DNA from: Bacteroidota bacterium
GTDB lineage: Bacteria; Bacteroidota; Bacteroidia; B-17B0; Aurantibacillaceae
NCBI GenBank assembly: GCA_025362395.1
Contig: JANYGK010000048.1
Span: forward strand, 1 to 64,000
Reading direction: 5' to 3'
DNA length: 64,000 bases
How positions within the stretch are numbered: position 1 is the first letter of the stretch; every line of letters starts with the position of its first letter. The notes below the pieces were generated by a model. The model did no database searches and was not told where the DNA came from. It saw only the letters and a program-made list of their open reading frames with translations. Made by a program: the position numbers and the translations under genes. Below are positions 50,678-59,979 of the stretch, in pieces.

Positions 50678-52923
50678 TACTTCTTAAACTTTCCTTTTAA
50701 AGCCGCTAATGCAGATTGCATATCGTTGGGATCGTAGCTTGCCGTTTCTTCTTTTTTTGTTGTCGGTTTTTTAGAAGACACAATGCCCTCTCCTTTCATG
50801 GATAAAGCGATCCGCTTCCGCTTTACATCGCACTCCGTTACATTTACCCACACCTGTTGTCCTACTTTTACTATTGTATTGGGATCATCGACAAATGAAT
50901 CGCTCAATTGCGAAATATGTACCAAGCCATCCTGGTGCACACCAATATCAACAAAGGCACCGAAGTTGGTAACGTTGGTAACAATGCCCGGTAAACGCAT
51001 GCCTTCATGCAGATCTTCCATACTATGCACGTGATCGTCGAAGCTGAATACTTCAAAAGATTTACGGGGATCACGCCCCGGTTTTTCCAGTTCGCTTACT
51101 ATATCTTTTAATGTAGGGATACCAATAGTTTCAGTTACATACGAATTTAAATTTATTTTTTTACGAAGCTCTTTGTCTTTGATCAGATCGTCGATGCCCG
51201 CATTTAGGTCGCTTGCCATTTTCTCGACAATATGATACGCTTCCGGATGCACGGCACTTTTATCAAGAGGATGAATGCCGTCCCTGATCCTTAAAAATCC
51301 TGAACATTGTTCAAATACTTTATCTCCCATACGGTTTACTTTCAATAACTCTTTACGCGATTTAAATGCTCCGTGTTCATTACGATAATCCACAATATTT
51401 TTTGCCAGTGTTTCACCAATGCCTGATACGTATGACAATAGTTGTTTGGAAGCCGTGTTCAGCTCTACGCCTACTCCGTTTACGCAGCTCATCACTACCA
51501 CATCCAATTTGTTTTTTAAAGCGGTTTGGTCAACATCATGCTGGTATTGGCCTACTCCAATGGATTTAGGATCAAGCTTCACTAATTCGGCTAAAGGATC
51601 GGATAAACGGCGACCGATAGAAACGGCTCCCCGCACAGTAAGATCATAGTCTGCAAATTCTTCGCGAGCCACATCTGATGCGGAGTAAATAGAAGCGCCT
51701 GCTTCACTCACCATAATAACCGGAATTGTTTTCGGCAATACATCAATATTTTTTATAAACTGTTCTGTTTCGCGCGATGCGGTACCGTTACCAATGGCAA
51801 TGGCTTCCAGCTCATACTTAGCGCATAAAGCCATAACTACGTGCTGCGAATCCATGACGCGGCGTTGTGGCTCATGCGGATAAATAACGGTTTCTTCCAA
51901 TAATTTTCCCTGTGCATCTAATGCTACCACTTTACATCCGCTTCTAAAACCGGGGTCAATGGCCAGCATAGATTTTTGTCCTAAAGGCGAAGCCAACAGT
52001 AGCTCGCGCAGATTATCGGCAAATACCTGTATAGCTTTTTCATCGGCAGTTTGCTTGGTTAGCATCCGCATTTCGGCTTCTATGCCCGGTTGCAGCAAAC
52101 GTTTGTAGCCGTCTTCAATAGCAAGGTTAATCTGCTCGGCGCATTCATTGCGGGTTTTAATAAATTGTTTTTTTAATTGCTCATGTGCGGCTTCATCATC
52201 TATGACTATATCCAGTATTAAAAAATCTTCTTTCTCTCCGCGACGCATCGCTAACATACGGTGGCTCGGGCATGTCATTAAAGCCTCTTCCCATTCAAAG
52301 TAATCTTTAAACTTTTCGCCTGCTTCTTCTTTTCCTCTTATCACTTTACTTTTAATGATGCCCGAACGCTTAAATAATACACGCATCCCTTCCCGCGCAA
52401 CGGCGTCTTCACTTACTATCTCCGCAATTATATCGCGCGCGCCCTGCAAGGCATCATCCGGGTGTTCAACGCCTAATTCTTTATTTACATATTTTAAAGC
52501 TTCAGGGAAAAGTTCTTTAGTTTCTTGTGCTAAAATTAAGTGTGCCAAAGGCTCCAATCCTTTTTCGCGGGCGGCAGTAGCTTTGGTACGACGTTTTGGT
52601 TTATAGGGTAAGTATAAATCTTCAAGCGTAGAAAGCATTTCAGCGGCTAAAATTTTATCGGAAAGTTCCGGCGTTAATTTACCTTGTCCTTCAATGGATT
52701 TCAAAATGCTCTCACGGCGTTGCTCCAACTGGCGTAAACGCTCTATCTCATTTTTAATTGTAATTACCTGCACCTCGTCAAGGCTGCCTGTAACCTCTTT
52801 ACGGTAGCGGGAAATAAAAGGAACCGTAGCGCCTTCATCCAATAATTCAACGGTGGCTTTTACCTGTTTTACGTCAACGTTAAGCTCTGCGGCGATTTTA
52901 AAAAATAAGGAAGCATCTGTCAT
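50677..52923 (-). CDS. tex: Tex-family transcriptional accessory protein with S1 domain
   Basis: The 748-residue protein has the Tex N-terminal helical domain (VPFISRYRKEVTGSLDEVQV), the YqgF-like nuclease fold (LAIDPGFRSGCKVVALDA), helix-hairpin-helix units (LSYVSGIGETLAKNIVDYRNE) and a C-terminal S1 domain (PGIVTNVTNFGAFVDIGVHQDG). It binds nucleic acid and acts on transcription and RNA. Length is typical. It is followed by the DHFR-like gene with a one-base overlap. Confidence 0.94.
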   Translation of the reverse strand: MTDASLFFKIAAELNVDVKQVKATVELLDEGATVPFISRYRKEVTGSLDEVQVITIKNEIERLRQLEQRRESILKSIEGQGKLTPELSDKILAAEMLSTLEDLYLPYKPKRRTKATAAREKGLEPLAHLILAQETKELFPEALKYVNKELGVEHPDDALQGARDIIAEIVSEDAVAREGMRVLFKRSGIIKSKVIRGKEEAGEKFKDYFEWEEALMTCPSHRMLAMRRGEKEDFLILDIVIDDEAAHEQLKKQFIKTRNECAEQINLAIEDGYKRLLQPGIEAEMRMLTKQTADEKAIQVFADNLRELLLASPLGQKSMLAIDPGFRSGCKVVALDAQGKLLEETVIYPHEPQRRVMDSQHVVMALCAKYELEAIAIGNGTASRETEQFIKNIDVLPKTIPVIMVSEAGASIYSASDVAREEFADYDLTVRGAVSIGRRLSDPLAELVKLDPKSIGVGQYQHDVDQTALKNKLDVVVMSCVNGVGVELNTASKQLLSYVSGIGETLAKNIVDYRNEHGAFKSRKELLKVNRMGDKVFEQCSGFLRIRDGIHPLDKSAVHPEAYHIVEKMASDLNAGIDDLIKDKELRKKINLNSYVTETIGIPTLKDIVSELEKPGRDPRKSFEVFSFDDHVHSMEDLHEGMRLPGIVTNVTNFGAFVDIGVHQDGLVHISQLSDSFVDDPNTIVKVGQQVWVNVTECDVKRKRIALSMKGEGIVSSKKPTTKKEETASYDPNDMQSALAALKGKFKK

Positions 52924-53084
52924 GATATACTAAAGAAATTAAATTTTGTAGTTAAATAAATAGAATTAATACTCTCAAATATAAAATTATAAAAGTGTTG
53001 AAACCATTGATTTTATTAACAAATCAAAAGATAATAATTTGAAAATCAATAACTTTAGCAACAGGAGTATTAAAAGAATAAAAA

Positions 53085-53969
53085 TTACTTCGGGAACAAA
53101 TCTTCCCGGTCCGTATTTAGTTTTTCATTGATCGATTTCCCTTCCGAGTGAAAATCTTTTCCGTGATTAACGGATTTTAAGCTCCTGTCAAAAATATTAC
53201 TCTCTTTACTTATTACTGATATAAAATAGTGATTCAACAACACCTCATTAAAGGAAACGGGCATATCGGCATAAGAACTGTTAACATCAAAAGCAGAAAA
53301 TAATTGTTTCCATTCAGCGTAGTACAACCAAAACAAAGGCATTGTTTTTTGTTGTTTAGCATCATAAACCACCGGTGCTATCCCAATGATACGCTTCTCT
53401 ATTTTACCGCTATAGCTATTGATCAGCCAATCTTCCTTTAATAAAAAACTTTTAACGTCGCTCCCGTATAACACGCGGTTATCAATTAATGTTTCCGTTG
53501 TTTTATCCCCATTAGCATCAAATACATCTACCACCGAAGTATCGTGTACCGAAATACTTTTCAGGATCTGCTCATTGCTGAGCCTGTGTTGTTTAACATC
53601 ATTAAAATCGTCGGATGAAAAAGCATTTAGGTGTTTTGCAAATAAGCCGTATTTCATAACTTCAAACAACCCTACCTCCGAACATTTGGCACCGGTATTA
53701 AACGATTGTTGATTTTGTTTATTTTCTAAGTTGATCGTACTCCATATCTTTTCACCTTTTAAAACATAATTTGACTTTATGGTATCCGCTCTAAATTTTA
53801 CAAGGACAATTGTTTTTTTAAAGCAATCACTTACGGTATATTCTCCCGAATAGCTGCTGTTATCCATAATACCCTGCGAATAAAAATTGCGGGCCATTAG
53901 ACTGACACATATAAAAATAAAATTTCTGATACTTAAATTTAATAAAAAATATTGGCTTATAAACCACAT
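53085..53969 (-). CDS. GldN-family protein (divergent, not in a gldKLMN cluster)
   Basis: The 294-residue protein matches the GldN/PorN family in its second half: VLYGSDVKSFLLKEDW, KIEKRIIGIAPVVYD, LFWLYYAEWKQLFSAFDV and ISVISKESNIFDRSLKS. The N-terminal part contains IWSTINLENKQNQ (cf. the IWRTIDLREKQN block of GldN). A signal-like segment (FIFICVSLMARNFYSQG) is present. GldN is a periplasmic ring component of the T9SS bound to GldK. Here gldK, gldL and gldM are not beside it, so it is a stand-alone copy. ATG at 53969 is used; ATG 53897 (MARNFYS) is an alternative. Confidence 0.82.
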   Translation of the reverse strand: MWFISQYFLLNLSIRNFIFICVSLMARNFYSQGIMDNSSYSGEYTVSDCFKKTIVLVKFRADTIKSNYVLKGEKIWSTINLENKQNQQSFNTGAKCSEVGLFEVMKYGLFAKHLNAFSSDDFNDVKQHRLSNEQILKSISVHDTSVVDVFDANGDKTTETLIDNRVLYGSDVKSFLLKEDWLINSYSGKIEKRIIGIAPVVYDAKQQKTMPLFWLYYAEWKQLFSAFDVNSSYADMPVSFNEVLLNHYFISVISKESNIFDRSLKSVNHGKDFHSEGKSINEKLNTDREDLFPK

Positions 53970-54038
53970 ATAAAACGAGTAAAAATCAAAAGAAACTAAT
54001 ATATTAGATCAGTTTTACAATTTCGATAAAACAATAGT

Positions 54039-54437
54039 ATGACACAAACTATCACACAAAAAGTAATCTTTAAAAATACAACTCCTAAAGTTCTGTATGA
54101 GTTATATATGAACGCGGAAAAGCATAGCGAGATCATAGGAGATGCCGTAAAAATTTCAGATAAAGAAGGCACTGTGTTTAGAGCTTACGACACTTATATA
54201 ACCGGCAAGAATTTACAATTGATAAAAGACAACCTGATTGTACAATCCTGGAGAGCGGACGATTGGGATAAAGAAGACATGGATTCTACCTTTATTATTA
54301 AACTCGAAACAAAAGGCAAAGATGTAGTGTTGAAAATGACGCATGCCAATGTTCCCGAAACGCAAGCGGAAGGGCTTAAAAGGGGGTGGAATGATTTTTA
54401 TTGGGAGCCGTGGAAAGAGTATATTAAAAGAAAATAA
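54039..54437 (+). CDS. SRPBCC/AHSA1-family protein
   Basis: The 132-residue protein has the START/AHSA1-like pattern: ITQKVIFKNTTPKVLYELYMNAEKHSEI, FRAYDTYITGKNL, QSWRADDWD, STFIIKLETKGKDVVLKMTHANVPE, then GWNDFYWEPWKEYIK at the C-terminus. The fold forms a hydrophobic ligand cavity. The role is unknown; Aha1-like cochaperone function is not implied. It is divergent from the gldN-like gene. Confidence 0.85.
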   Translation: MTQTITQKVIFKNTTPKVLYELYMNAEKHSEIIGDAVKISDKEGTVFRAYDTYITGKNLQLIKDNLIVQSWRADDWDKEDMDSTFIIKLETKGKDVVLKMTHANVPETQAEGLKRGWNDFYWEPWKEYIKRK

Positions 54438-54456
54438 ACCACTGTTATATCTTCCT

Positions 54457-55104
54457 TTATATTTCCTTTTCAAACGCTTCCACCTCAGCCAAAGGACTAA
54501 ACAAATAAATAGTACCGCTGCTTATTTCCCTGCACCTGTAACGCTTCCTGAGTTTCTCTCCTTTTTCAAAAATACGCGAACCGTTATATAAGAATTGGGT
54601 ACGGTATGGCAAATGTTCCAACAAAATAAGATGTCCGTTCGTGTCATGCGCATCATATAATTTTAGTGTACGCATTAAGGTAGCATCGCTACAACTTGCC
54701 GCGGCAGGATTTTGCAGGTATTTCCGAATCGCGTATAATATATCCAAAGGCAAATGATCGGGATTTAAAAACGGAACCATTAATTCTCTGAAAGATTGTT
54801 TCCATTCTTCGCCGTGAGGCATTACCCTGTGCTTATATGTATTATACGTTTTTAAATGCGCAATTTCATGCACCAGGGTTACAAAAAAAGAATATTCGTT
54901 TAAATTATGATTAATAGTAATGGTGTGGTTTAGCCCGCTGTGCGGCGAAGTGTAATCACCAAGCTTTGTACTGCGTTCTTTAGTTATTTTTAATTTAAAA
55001 TCCATCTCAATAATCCACCTTGCAATAGTAGGTACAGCAAATGCCGGGATGTATTTTTTAAGTATTTCCGAATTACGCTGTATTTGTTGTTCTCTGAGAT
55101 CCAT
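54457..55104 (-). CDS. SprT-like zinc metalloprotease domain protein
   Basis: The 215-residue protein has HEIAHL (LVHEIAHLKTY) as the zinc/catalytic motif, followed at the family distance by HGEEWKQSFRELM with the third ligand His. A C-terminal zinc ribbon expected in SprT is represented by LRKRYRCREISSGTIYLFSP, where only one Cys is left. Mature bacterial roles are unknown. It lies downstream of gldB on the same strand. Confidence 0.82.
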   Translation of the reverse strand: MDLREQQIQRNSEILKKYIPAFAVPTIARWIIEMDFKLKITKERSTKLGDYTSPHSGLNHTITINHNLNEYSFFVTLVHEIAHLKTYNTYKHRVMPHGEEWKQSFRELMVPFLNPDHLPLDILYAIRKYLQNPAAASCSDATLMRTLKLYDAHDTNGHLILLEHLPYRTQFLYNGSRIFEKGEKLRKRYRCREISSGTIYLFSPLAEVEAFEKEI

Positions 55105-55185
55105 TTGCAGAGCAAAAAAGATTAAGGATGCAAGACTAAAGATTGATCGATCTTATGTCTTTTATCTTACTTCTTTTATCTTTTA

Positions 55186-56226
55186 TTACGGTTTATATTT
55201 CGATTTTGATAAAATTTTCTGTGCGTCTTTTTCGTTCATCAGGTCATCAAAACTTGTTTCCTCATTATGCTCCATGTACGATTTTACAATTTGTTTCCCC
55301 AGCCACATAGCAACCCTCGGCGGACACTCCTTGCTGATAGAACCTGTAAAAGGCCCGTCACTTGTATATTCACCGATTATTTTAAGGTCGTTATCGTACA
55401 ACTTATTATCCTTCACGAAAAAACCCCATAATTTTTTCTCGTATGCGTTACAATAATTTAATTGCGCTTGCGTATATCCCATCTTTAACGAATCAGGCAC
55501 CTTCGGCAATAACACATCACATATATAAAAAATCTTCCCGTAAAAAATCATATGGTTCAGCAAATTATTTACGGGATCCGCGTTATCAAATTCGGTCATT
55601 ACCATACCTCTTACAGCATCCGGTAAAAGGTGTGGCTTATTCATGGTACGCGTTCTGAATTTCGGGAATTGCAAAGCATTGTAATATTTATAATCTTCAC
55701 CCAGGTACATTTCAAGCCCTATAGCCAAAGTGGAATCAACATACACAATGTTATAATTAAAACCGCTCATAAACGTAACATATTGCTTAGGGGTTTTTCT
55801 TTTAGGAAATAATACTTTAAACCGTTTTAAAGCCTCTGTTAAATCATCGCCAATCAATTCAACATCGTTATCAGAAAAAGTTTTTGTGATATCGGTATAA
55901 GTCGTGCTCATATCTTTATCGGTAATAAATTTTAAAAGGCTTTCAGAATATAAAGAATCCAGCGTTCCTCCTTTATTAATAATAGAAGAAACATAACGGT
56001 TATAAAAAATAGGGCCGTATTTGTTTTTCAAGGTATTCGTTTGATTATTAATCAAATTAGGTGCCAACGAAAAAATATCTTTATCAAGCCTTTTAAATAC
56101 AACAGGTTCCATACTAACCCCGCTTGTATCTATATCAGCGCGATTGTGCTTACAGGAATAAGAAAAAAATAGTGTAAGAAATATTAAGAAGAGACTGCCG
56201 TTTTTTAAATTTAAAATTTTGTGCAT
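55186..56226 (-). CDS. gldB: Gliding motility lipoprotein GldB
   Basis: The 346-residue lipoprotein has the lipobox FFSYSC. The body has LDKDIFSLAPNLINNQ, GFNYNIVYVDSTLAIGLEMYLGEDYKYY, MVMTEFD and PPRVAMWLGKQIVKSYMEH, typical of GldB, required for gliding and T9SS-linked functions in Flavobacterium. ATG 56262 adds 12 residues before the signal (MLKQLIINKQNS), so 56226 is preferred. gldC is not adjacent here; nadE, a frequent neighbour, lies about 1 kb away beyond a barrel gene on the other strand. Confidence 0.88.
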   Translation of the reverse strand: MHKILNLKNGSLFLIFLTLFFSYSCKHNRADIDTSGVSMEPVVFKRLDKDIFSLAPNLINNQTNTLKNKYGPIFYNRYVSSIINKGGTLDSLYSESLLKFITDKDMSTTYTDITKTFSDNDVELIGDDLTEALKRFKVLFPKRKTPKQYVTFMSGFNYNIVYVDSTLAIGLEMYLGEDYKYYNALQFPKFRTRTMNKPHLLPDAVRGMVMTEFDNADPVNNLLNHMIFYGKIFYICDVLLPKVPDSLKMGYTQAQLNYCNAYEKKLWGFFVKDNKLYDNDLKIIGEYTSDGPFTGSISKECPPRVAMWLGKQIVKSYMEHNEETSFDDLMNEKDAQKILSKSKYKP

Positions 56227-56328
56227 GCTGTTCTGTTTATTAATTATTAGTTGTTTTAACAATCTTCAAGGTTCTATATTAATATTTATATTAATTTTAC
56301 AATGTTAAATTATAAAAAAACAGATCAC

Positions 56329-57207
56329 ATGAAAAAAATTTTATTGATAGTTTCAAGCAGTTTATTGTTAGCTAATTCGTTTTTAGCACAAGATGATGAC
56401 GATAAATTTGATAAAAAATTCAGGTTTGGTTTAAGGGTAGCCGCGCAACCGACATGGCTTGCTTCAGGCGACAATTTTACAACTAAAGACAAAGCAGGTT
56501 TCGGCTATGGTTTTGGATTGGTAACAGAGTTTAAGCTTTCTAATATTATTCATTTTCAAACCGGTATCGGTGGGGATTTTGAAAGAGCGAGCATAAATTA
56601 TAAAAACACAGCGTTTTCTTCCTTTAACGGAGCAAGCGCTTTTTATAATTTAGATGCTAACGGGGATTTAGTGGAAGCAAAAGACGGTGTAAATAACACC
56701 ACTTATAATTCTTCGACCAATAAAACATTTTTAGTAACTCAAAGAAAAATAAAAGCAACTTACATTACCATTCCTCTATTATTAAAAATGATGACAAAGG
56801 AAATCAGTGGTTTTAGGTATTTTGGTATGTTTGGCGGAGAATTAGGAATAAGAACCGCTTTAAAAGCAGATGATAAAGTGGAGCAATTAACCTCTATACC
56901 AACCCTGCCTTATTATAATTTATCATACCAAACCAATAACGGATTAAATATTGGTAAAGACGGTTCATTAATTCCTTTACGCTTTGGTTTAAATGTAGGT
57001 TTAGGCGCGGAATACAGGTTATCAGGGTCAACCGCGTTTTTTATTAATGTAAATTATTTTCATTCATTCACTAATACCATGCGCAACGAATCAAAATACA
57101 TTTCTACAAATGCTGTTCAAGATGCAAACGGCAATATTACATTTACCAACTTAAAACAAAATTTATTGATGAATGCCATACGCATTAACATTGGTATCAT
57201 GTTTTAA
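56329..57207 (+). CDS. PorT-family outer-membrane beta-barrel protein
   Basis: The 292-residue protein has a signal peptide (MKKILLIVSSSLLLANSFLAQ) and the pattern of a small barrel: FRFGLRVAAQPTWLASGD, GFGYGFGLVTEFKLSN, HFQTGIGGDFERAS, KIKATYITIPLLLKMM, and RFGLNVGLGAEYRLS, ending NIGIMF. The TYITIPLLLK block is the PorT-like hallmark. ATG 56329 is used; ATG 56302 would add nine residues ahead of the signal. Function is unknown. A terminator follows. Confidence 0.78.
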   Translation: MKKILLIVSSSLLLANSFLAQDDDDKFDKKFRFGLRVAAQPTWLASGDNFTTKDKAGFGYGFGLVTEFKLSNIIHFQTGIGGDFERASINYKNTAFSSFNGASAFYNLDANGDLVEAKDGVNNTTYNSSTNKTFLVTQRKIKATYITIPLLLKMMTKEISGFRYFGMFGGELGIRTALKADDKVEQLTSIPTLPYYNLSYQTNNGLNIGKDGSLIPLRFGLNVGLGAEYRLSGSTAFFINVNYFHSFTNTMRNESKYISTNAVQDANGNITFTNLKQNLLMNAIRINIGIMF

Positions 57208-57228
57208 CGGGTTCATTAATTTTTTATA

Positions 57229-57257
57229 AAATCCCGGTTTATACCCGGGATTTTTTT
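57229..57257 (+). terminator. Terminator after the barrel gene
   Basis: AAATCCCGG (57229-57237) pairs with CCGGGATTT (57245-57253) around a 7-nt loop and is followed by T residues. It separates the barrel gene from nadE. Confidence 0.85.
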
Positions 57258-57295
57258 ATGTTTACTTTATAATAATACCTTATAAAATTATATTA

Positions 57296-58075
57296 ATGGG
57301 AAAAAAAAAGATCATTGATCATTTGGTAAAATGGCTTACAGATTACTCAATAAGCTCGGGTACCGAAGGCTTCGTTATCGGCATTTCGGGAGGAATTGAT
57401 TCTGCGCTTACCTCAACGCTCTGCGCGCTTACGGGCAAAAAAGTGATTTGCTTAAATATGCCCATCAGGCAAATGAAAAATGAATACGATCGCGCGCATG
57501 CTCACATAAATTGGTTAAAATACACCTTTAAAAATGTAAGCAGCGCTGAAGCTGACCTAACCCCTATATTTGAACAAATGGAAAAAACCTATGATAAAAA
57601 TATACAGGATTTTTTAACAATGGCAAATACAAGAGCCCGTTTACGGATGACAACACTCTATGCTTATGCAGGGCATCATAAATTATTGGTGGCGGGCACG
57701 GGTAATAAAGTGGAAGATTTCGGGATCGGGTTTTTTACTAAATATGGCGACGGAGGCGTTGATATAAGTCCGATAGCAGACCTCATGAAATCACAGGTAT
57801 ATAGTTTAGCGGCGGAACTCGGAGTAATTAATGATATTTTACAGGCCCGCCCTACCGACGGGTTATTTGCAGACGGAAGAACGGATGAAGACCAGATAGG
57901 CGCAACATATGATGAGTTGGAATGGGCTATGTTATACATAGAAAATAACGAAACGTACACATTAAGTGAATCACAAACAAAAGCCTTAACCACTTATAAA
58001 AGTCGCCACAATGCTAATAAGCATAAGATGGGCGCTATACCGATTTGCAATATCCCGAAAGAATTTTTAACTTAA
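57296..58075 (+). CDS. nadE: NH3-dependent NAD(+) synthetase
   Basis: The 259-residue enzyme has the ATP-pyrophosphatase loop GISGGIDSALTSTLCA (about residues 28-43), ANTRARLRMTTLYAYAG, LLVAGTGNKVEDFGIGFFTKYGDGGVDISPIADLMK and the C-terminal RHNANKHKM. It amidates deamido-NAD using ammonia; no glutaminase domain is present. It is divergent from gldB across the barrel gene, consistent with the gldB-nadE association seen in the phylum. The next gene starts 7 nt later. Confidence 0.94.
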   Translation: MGKKKIIDHLVKWLTDYSISSGTEGFVIGISGGIDSALTSTLCALTGKKVICLNMPIRQMKNEYDRAHAHINWLKYTFKNVSSAEADLTPIFEQMEKTYDKNIQDFLTMANTRARLRMTTLYAYAGHHKLLVAGTGNKVEDFGIGFFTKYGDGGVDISPIADLMKSQVYSLAAELGVINDILQARPTDGLFADGRTDEDQIGATYDELEWAMLYIENNETYTLSESQTKALTTYKSRHNANKHKMGAIPICNIPKEFLT

Positions 58076-58082
58076 ACGTTCA

Positions 58083-58442
58083 ATGGAAAAAAGAACGTGT
58101 ATAGAATGCAATGAAGTATTTCACGGACGCGCCGATAAAAAATTCTGCAGCGACATGTGTCGTAACGCTTATAACAATAAATTAAACAGCAGCAGCAATA
58201 ATTACGTCAGAAATATAAATAATATTTTACGAAAAAACAGGCGCATTATTGAAGAACTCATCCCTGATGAAACCGCTAAAGTTTCTCAACAAAAACTAAT
58301 AGATAAAGGATTTAATTTTTCTTATTATACAAACACGGTAACTACTAAAACCGGTAAAAACTACTTGTTTTGTTATGAATACGGCTATCTTCCTATTGAA
58401 GGAAATTATTATTTATTAGTTAAACGAAAAACAGAGAATTAA
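58083..58442 (+). CDS. Small zinc-ribbon protein
   Basis: The 119-residue protein starts with a C-x2-C/C-x3-C zinc finger (CIECNEVFHGRADKKFCSDMC, residues 5-25), followed by a basic helical part (AYNNKLNSSS, LRKNRRIIEELIPD) and a beta-rich tail (YYTNTVTTKTGKNYLFCYEYGYLPI). The finger resembles those of small bacterial nucleic-acid-binding proteins, but the family has no known role. It follows nadE by 7 nt and ends with a 4-nt overlap with the convergent folB gene. Confidence 0.72.
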   Translation: MEKRTCIECNEVFHGRADKKFCSDMCRNAYNNKLNSSSNNYVRNINNILRKNRRIIEELIPDETAKVSQQKLIDKGFNFSYYTNTVTTKTGKNYLFCYEYGYLPIEGNYYLLVKRKTEN

Positions 58443-58792
58443 CTCTCTATTACAACAGAAACCTTATCAACAGGGCCATGCATAGGAGGCAGCAGTTTGG
58501 TGACCACTACTTTTGTGTAAATTAATTGCGGAAATGTTTCCGTTAAGGCATCAAAGATACGTTTAGCCGCGTGTTCAATTAACTTAGAACGAATGACCAT
58601 TTCCGCTTTACAAATATTAAATACAGTGCAATAATCTATCGTTAACAATAAATTGTCTTTAGCTGCGGCTTCCATAAAATCAATCTGCATATACACGTCT
58701 ACAATATATTCTCCGCCTATAATCCCTTCTTCTTCCAAGCAGCCGTGGTAAGCGTATAACCTTATGCCTTCAACTGTTATATGATTTTTCAT
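58439..58792 (-). CDS. folB: Dihydroneopterin aldolase
   Basis: The 117-residue protein has ITVEGIRLYAYHGCLEEEGIIGGEYIVDV with the pterin-binding YHG motif, IDYCTVFNICKAEM and the C-terminal KLLPPMHGPVDKVSV. It makes 6-hydroxymethyl-7,8-dihydropterin in folate synthesis. Length is normal for FolB. No other fol genes are adjacent. It lies 83 nt downstream of ansA's neighbouring gap, reading away from it, and overlaps the zinc-ribbon gene end by 4 nt. Confidence 0.92.
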   Translation of the reverse strand: MKNHITVEGIRLYAYHGCLEEEGIIGGEYIVDVYMQIDFMEAAAKDNLLLTIDYCTVFNICKAEMVIRSKLIEHAAKRIFDALTETFPQLIYTKVVVTKLLPPMHGPVDKVSVVIES

Positions 58793-58875
58793 AATTTATT
58801 TATTTTTAACCGCAGAGTGGGCCGAGTATTACGCAAAGTTAAAAAAGAGTTTTTCTTAAAACTCAAAAACCGTAA

Positions 58876-59901
58876 CTAAATACTGATCTCTCCTCTTAAA
58901 TTAGTTTTGAGTAATTGTTTTACTTTTGCAAGAGGTATTTTTTTACCCAGCACATACATTAATTTGGTAACAGCGCTTTCAAACGTAATATCAGAACCGC
59001 TCACCACACCTATCTTTTTAAGCATGCTGCTTGTTTCATACATACCTTGTATGACCTTACCTTCCGAGCATTGCGTGACATTATAAATAAGTATTCCTTT
59101 ATCAATCGCTTCTTTTAATGCATCAATAAACCAGTCTTCCGTGCTTGCATTACCGGCACCGAATGTTTCAAGAATCACTGCTTTTATGCCTTCCGTATTT
59201 AAAACAGACAACGTTATTTTTTTACTTAAGCCCGGAAATAATTTTAAAACTACAATATCATTTTCCAATTCACGGTGAACAACAAATTGTTTTTTTGAAG
59301 GCTTTAATAAAGCGGAGGCATTATACTGTATATCAACGCCCGCTTCCGCTAAAGCAGGGTAATTTGGCGATTTAAACGCGTCGAAATGTGCTGAGTTGTA
59401 TTTATAAGTTCGGTTGCCGCGGTATAATTTATATTCAAAATAAATACATACTTCGGTTACAACAGGTTTATTGTTTTTTTGAGCAGACGCTATTTCAATA
59501 GCAGTAATTAAATTTTCTTTACCGTCTGTTCTTATAATTCCTATGGGTAATTGCGAACCCGTTAATATAACAGGCTTTGCTAAATTCTCCAACATAAAGC
59601 TTAAGGCACTTGCAGTGTACGACATGGTATCAGAGCCGTGCAGTATTACAAAACCATCATGCTTATTATAATTTTCTTTTATGATCCCCGCTAATTCTAT
59701 CCATATCCGAGGATGCATGTTGGATGAATCAATGGGTTTTGAAAAGGAAATAGATGACAGGTCAATGTCAAATTTTTCAAGTTCAGGAATTTGTTTAGTT
59801 AATGCTTTAAAATTAAAAGGCTTTAATTCGCCGGTACGAACATCCTGCATCATGCCAATGGTACCGCCTGTATAGATAAGAAGAACTGAAGGTTTTTTCA
59901 T
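58876..59901 (-). CDS. ansA: Type I (cytoplasmic) L-asparaginase
   Basis: The 341-residue protein has the two threonine motifs of the family: LLIYTGGTIGMM (residues 7-18) and FVILHGSDTMSYTASALSFML (about 85-105), plus LTGSQLPIGIIRTDGKEN and the C-terminal GVVSGSDITFESAVTKL. It hydrolyses asparagine to aspartate and ammonia. No signal peptide, so cytoplasmic. The gap to DUF3127 holds an AT-rich hairpin. Confidence 0.93.
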   Translation of the reverse strand: MKKPSVLLIYTGGTIGMMQDVRTGELKPFNFKALTKQIPELEKFDIDLSSISFSKPIDSSNMHPRIWIELAGIIKENYNKHDGFVILHGSDTMSYTASALSFMLENLAKPVILTGSQLPIGIIRTDGKENLITAIEIASAQKNNKPVVTEVCIYFEYKLYRGNRTYKYNSAHFDAFKSPNYPALAEAGVDIQYNASALLKPSKKQFVVHRELENDIVVLKLFPGLSKKITLSVLNTEGIKAVILETFGAGNASTEDWFIDALKEAIDKGILIYNVTQCSEGKVIQGMYETSSMLKKIGVVSGSDITFESAVTKLMYVLGKKIPLAKVKQLLKTNLRGEISI

Positions 59902-59929
59902 ACAAACAGGATATGAGAGGTTAGACTAT

Positions 59930-59957
59930 GAGATATGAGATAGAATTCTCATATCTC
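59930..59957. repeat. 11-bp hairpin between ansA and DUF3127 gene
   Basis: GAGATATGAGA (59930-59940) pairs with TCTCATATCTC (59947-59957) around a 6-nt loop; further TATGAGA-like copies lie at 59911-59935. No T-run follows on either strand, so it is more a palindromic repeat than a terminator. Confidence 0.55.
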
Positions 59958-59979
59958 AAGTCTTTTTTCTCAAATCGTA

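Noticed and set aside
58793-58875. CGCAGAG-type repeat between folB and ansA
   Set aside because: The stretch AACCGCAGAGTGGGCCGAG resembles dispersed repeats that I recall from related genomes, but only one degenerate copy is seen here.
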